Positions 4,135-6,600 of a stretch of 6,600 bases of DNA are shown here, piece after piece. This DNA is from Acidimicrobiia bacterium (GTDB taxonomy: Bacteria > Actinomycetota > Acidimicrobiia > IMCC26256 > JAENVU01): contig JANYLF010000281.1 in the NCBI GenBank assembly GCA_025357995.1, positions 1 to 6,600 on the forward strand, given 5' to 3'. How positions within the stretch are numbered: position 1 is the first letter of the stretch; every line of letters starts with the position of its first letter. The notes below the pieces were generated by a model. The model saw only the letters and a list, made by a program, of their open reading frames with translations. It searched no databases and was not told the DNA's origin. The translations under genes and the position numbers were made by a program.

Positions 4135-6600
4135 GGTGTCGGGACCTGGACGAGAGCCGCGAGCGCGAGCTGCACGCTTTCGAACTCGACGGCGATTGCT
4201 TCGACCTCAGATTGCACGGAACCGATGGCACCGGCCCGCGCGAGTTCCTCGAGACGTCCGGTGAGCTCGGACAGTCGGATCGCTCCGAGGTTCGCGCTCG
4301 ATCCCTTGATGCTGTGCGCGGCACGCTCGACGGCCTGTGGGTCGCCTTCGGCAACGCCGTCCCGGAGCGCGTTGAGCTGGCGTTGGGCCTCACTCGTGAA
4401 TTCGTCGACGAGGATCATGATGAGGGTGCCGTCACCGTCGTCGAGGTCGCGCAGCATCGCGAGCCGGTCGTGGTCGAGTTGGGCCACCTCCGCGCGGACG
4501 GGCGGGGACGAATCGGCTGCGGTCGGAATCTCGGCCTCGCTGACCGTACCGATCCACCGCACGATCATCTCGCCGAGCGCGTCGGCGCGGATCGGCTTCG
4601 TGAGGTAATCGTCCATGCCCGCGGCGATGCACTCTTCGCGGTCTCCCTGCATTGCGGCGGCGGTCATCGCGATGACGGGAGTGTGGCGGGTCGTGCCCTC
4701 GCGCCGTCGGATCTCGCGAGTTGCCTCGTACCCGTCCATTTCCGGCATCTGGCAGTCCATGAGGACGACGTCGAACTCCGTGAGCTCCATCGCCGCGAGT
4801 GCCTCGATGCCGTTGCCGGCGACGGCCACGTCGTAGCCGAACTTCGCGAGCAGTTTGGTGGCCACAAGTTGATTCATGGTGTTGTCCTCGACGAGCAGCA
4901 AGGTCCCTCCGCCGGTGATCGGCTCGACAACGGTCGCGACCGCTTCGGACGTGGCGTGCTCGACGGGCATTGCGAGGCCTTCCATCAGGCAGTTGAACAG
5001 TTCGGAGTGGCGTACCGGTTTGGTCAAGGTGCCCGAGAGCCCAGCGGCCTGGGCAACGTCGCGGGCGACGCGCCCGGATGAGCTGAGTATGAAGAGATGC
5101 GGACCGACGATCGACGGATCGGCACCGATCGCGTGGGCCAACTCGAGCCCGTCCATATCCGGCATGTTGAGGTCCAACACCACCACGTCGAACGGCGTCC
5201 CATCTGCCACGGCGGCGCGCAGGAGCTCGAGCGCATCGACTGCGTGACCGGTCTCGGCCGACGCCATGCCCCAGGACGCGAGTTGTTCACGCACGATCAG
5301 ACGATTGGTCGCGTTGTCGTCGACGATGAGCGCACGCAATTCCGCGAGTTCAGGGACCGTCATTTCCCGCTCGGCGACATCGAGTTGTTTGCACAAAGGA
5401 AGCTCGAACCAGAACGTGCTGCCGACGTCGACGGTGCTGTCGACGCCGACTTCACCGTCCATCAGCTCGACGAACTGCTTGACGATCGCGAGTCCTAAGC
5501 CGGTTCCGCCGAAGCGACGAGTCGTCGACGCGTCGGCCTGCGAGAATGGGTCGAACAATCGGTCCAGGTCATCGCCGGCGATGCCCACTCCGGTGTCGCT
5601 CACCTCGAAGCGAACGCGAACAGAGTTCGGCGCGTCCTCGATCAATCGCACGCGGATCACGACCTCGCCGCGTTCGGTGAACTTCACCGCGTTGGAGCTC
5701 AGGTTGAGGAGAATCTGCCGGAGCCGCGTGGGGTCTCCGACGACCGCGGTGGGGACCTCCGGAGTGCGGTGGGCGAGCAGTTCGATGCCCTTGGCGTTCG
5801 CGATTTCACCGAGAAGGGCGGCGACGTCCTCCACCAAATCACCCAGATGGAACGGAACGGCTTCGATCTCGAGCTTCCCGGCCTCGACCTTGGAGAAGTC
5901 CAGGATGTCGTTGATGATTCCGAGGAGCCCATCGGCTGCGCCTTGCACTCCCTTGGCGAACTCGCGCTGCTCGCGTTCCAGAGGCGTGTCGAGCAGTAGT
6001 TCCGTGAGCCCGATGATCGCGTTCATCGGGGTGCGGATCTCGTGGCTCATCGATGCAAGGAACTGCGACTTCGTGACCGACGCGCTCAGCGCTTCATCGC
6101 GAGCCGCACTCAGTTCCGCGGCGACGCGTTCCCGCTCTGTGACGTCACGTGAGTTCAAGACGAAGCCGCGCACGCTGGGGTCGTTGAGCAGATTGGTCGC
6201 GGACCCCTCCAAGGTGATCCACCGACCGTCCCGATGCCGTACGGCGAAATGCACTGCAACGGTCTCGCCGGGCCGTTCGTACGCAGCCGCGAACTCGGCG
6301 ACCGCTTGCTTCTTGTTCGACGGGTGGAGCAGATCGGTGAGTCGCGTCCCGACGATGTCGGCGGGTCGATAGCCGAGCATCCTTTCGCTGGAAGGACTCT
6401 GATACAGCGCGACCGCATGCTCATCGAGCACCGTGATCAGATCGGTCGCGTTGTGCACGAGCGAGCGGAACCGCTCGGACTGGCGGCGAGCACCTCGGCG
6501 CAGCAGGAGCGCCATACCGAGCGCGGCCGCGGCCGTGAGCAAGCCCAGCACGATCTCGACCGTTACCAGTCGCGACAAGTGCGCTTGTCCGTCCTTCGTG
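4131..6600 (-). CDS. Membrane hybrid histidine kinase: TM-PAS-HisKA-HATPase-REC-REC-HPt (N-terminus outside window)
   Basis: A BarA/ArcB-type tripartite phosphorelay kinase. Residue 1 here is the TTG codon at 6576-6578, for numbering only; the frame stays open to base 6600 (TKDGQAH before it), so an N-terminal, probably extracytoplasmic sensor part is missing. TM helix about 6-26, then RRGARR on the cytoplasmic side. PAS about 35-150. HisKA with H179 in ASMSHEIRTPMNAI. HATPase_c with N box N296, G1 DTGVGI (328-333), FDPFSQAD and G2 GGTGLGL (357-363). REC1 about 415-535: D420/D421, phospho-acceptor D469 in LDLNMPDMDG, K520. REC2 about 558-675: E564/D565, D608 in MDCQMPEMDG, T639, K661. HPt about 700-810: H755 in AHSIKGSSANLGA. 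Every transfer residue is present, so the relay should be complete. The next gene encodes a REC-GGDEF and overlaps this one by 4 bases, making it the obvious target. The signal sensed is unknown. Confidence 0.95.
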   Translation of the reverse strand, partial: TKDGQAHLSRLVTVEIVLGLLTAAAALGMALLLRRGARRQSERFRSLVHNATDLITVLDEHAVALYQSPSSERMLGYRPADIVGTRLTDLLHPSNKKQAVAEFAAAYERPGETVAVHFAVRHRDGRWITLEGSATNLLNDPSVRGFVLNSRDVTERERVAAELSAARDEALSASVTKSQFLASMSHEIRTPMNAIIGLTELLLDTPLEREQREFAKGVQGAADGLLGIINDILDFSKVEAGKLEIEAVPFHLGDLVEDVAALLGEIANAKGIELLAHRTPEVPTAVVGDPTRLRQILLNLSSNAVKFTERGEVVIRVRLIEDAPNSVRVRFEVSDTGVGIAGDDLDRLFDPFSQADASTTRRFGGTGLGLAIVKQFVELMDGEVGVDSTVDVGSTFWFELPLCKQLDVAEREMTVPELAELRALIVDDNATNRLIVREQLASWGMASAETGHAVDALELLRAAVADGTPFDVVVLDLNMPDMDGLELAHAIGADPSIVGPHLFILSSSGRVARDVAQAAGLSGTLTKPVRHSELFNCLMEGLAMPVEHATSEAVATVVEPITGGGTLLLVEDNTMNQLVATKLLAKFGYDVAVAGNGIEALAAMELTEFDVVLMDCQMPEMDGYEATREIRRREGTTRHTPVIAMTAAAMQGDREECIAAGMDDYLTKPIRADALGEMIVRWIGTVSEAEIPTAADSSPPVRAEVAQLDHDRLAMLRDLDDGDGTLIMILVDEFTSEAQRQLNALRDGVAEGDPQAVERAAHSIKGSSANLGAIRLSELTGRLEELARAGAIGSVQSEVEAIAVEFESVQLALAALVQVPTP

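Noticed and set aside
3373..6372. Long plus-strand open frames (3373-4608, 4017-5081, 5266-6372) opposite the signalling genes
   Set aside because: Low-complexity Arg/Ser/Val-rich translations antisense to the GGDEF and hybrid kinase genes, with no motif and no start signal.
6576..6578. TTG as the true start of the hybrid kinase
   Set aside because: The reading frame remains open upstream to the window edge, no Shine-Dalgarno is visible, and a kinase of this type normally has a sensor part before its last TM helix.
1..6600. tRNA, rRNA, CRISPR array, riboswitch, phage or defence genes
   Set aside because: No cloverleaf, repeat-spacer pattern or matching protein motif seen on either strand; almost all bases are accounted for by the five genes.

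Overview
The window looks like chromosomal DNA from a high-GC actinobacterium. G/C-rich third codon positions, short intergenic gaps and the kind of acyl-CoA enzymes present suggest an uncultured member of Acidimicrobiia or a relative. That placement is inferred from style and protein resemblance, not from a marker gene. It is a metabolic block facing a signalling block, with no RNA gene, CRISPR array, prophage or insertion sequence that I can support.

Layout. (1) Bases 1-464 hold the start of a family III (CaiB/BaiF) CoA-transferase gene on the minus strand. It is broken after about 126 codons by a fold-back or inversion: the next stretch of the same protein lies on the plus strand at 1-90, between 13-bp inverted repeats at 1-13 and 86-98. 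(2) Bases 465-521 are a short divergent promoter region. (3) Bases 522-3154 are a plus-strand, translationally coupled pair. The first gene is an HMG-CoA-synthase-like (thiolase-fold) domain fused to a DUF35/OB-fold domain; the second is an SCP2-type thiolase. A stem-loop spans the thiolase stop codon. (4) Bases 3187-6600 are a minus-strand, translationally coupled pair. A membrane hybrid histidine kinase (TM-PAS-HisKA-HATPase-REC-REC-HPt, N-terminus beyond the right edge) comes first, followed by a PleD-like REC-GGDEF diguanylate cyclase. The two blocks converge with 32 bp between them.

How the genes may work together. The left block is probably acyl-CoA metabolism: the CoA-transferase would activate or exchange a carboxylic acid as its CoA ester, and the thiolase/HMGCS-like/DUF35 set would make or break a C-C bond next to a CoA thioester. 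The substrate cannot be read from the sequence. The right block reads as a complete phosphorelay: sensor, H179, D469 and/or D608, H755, then D54 of the cyclase, with cyclic di-GMP as the output.

The observations most worth attention are the rearranged start of the window, the loss of the expected catalytic and zinc-binding cysteines in the HMGCS-like/DUF35 fusion while its partner thiolase keeps a full active site, and the likeness of this gene set to the archaeal thiolase/HMG-CoA synthase/DUF35 complex. I did not find clear evidence of a wholly new system.
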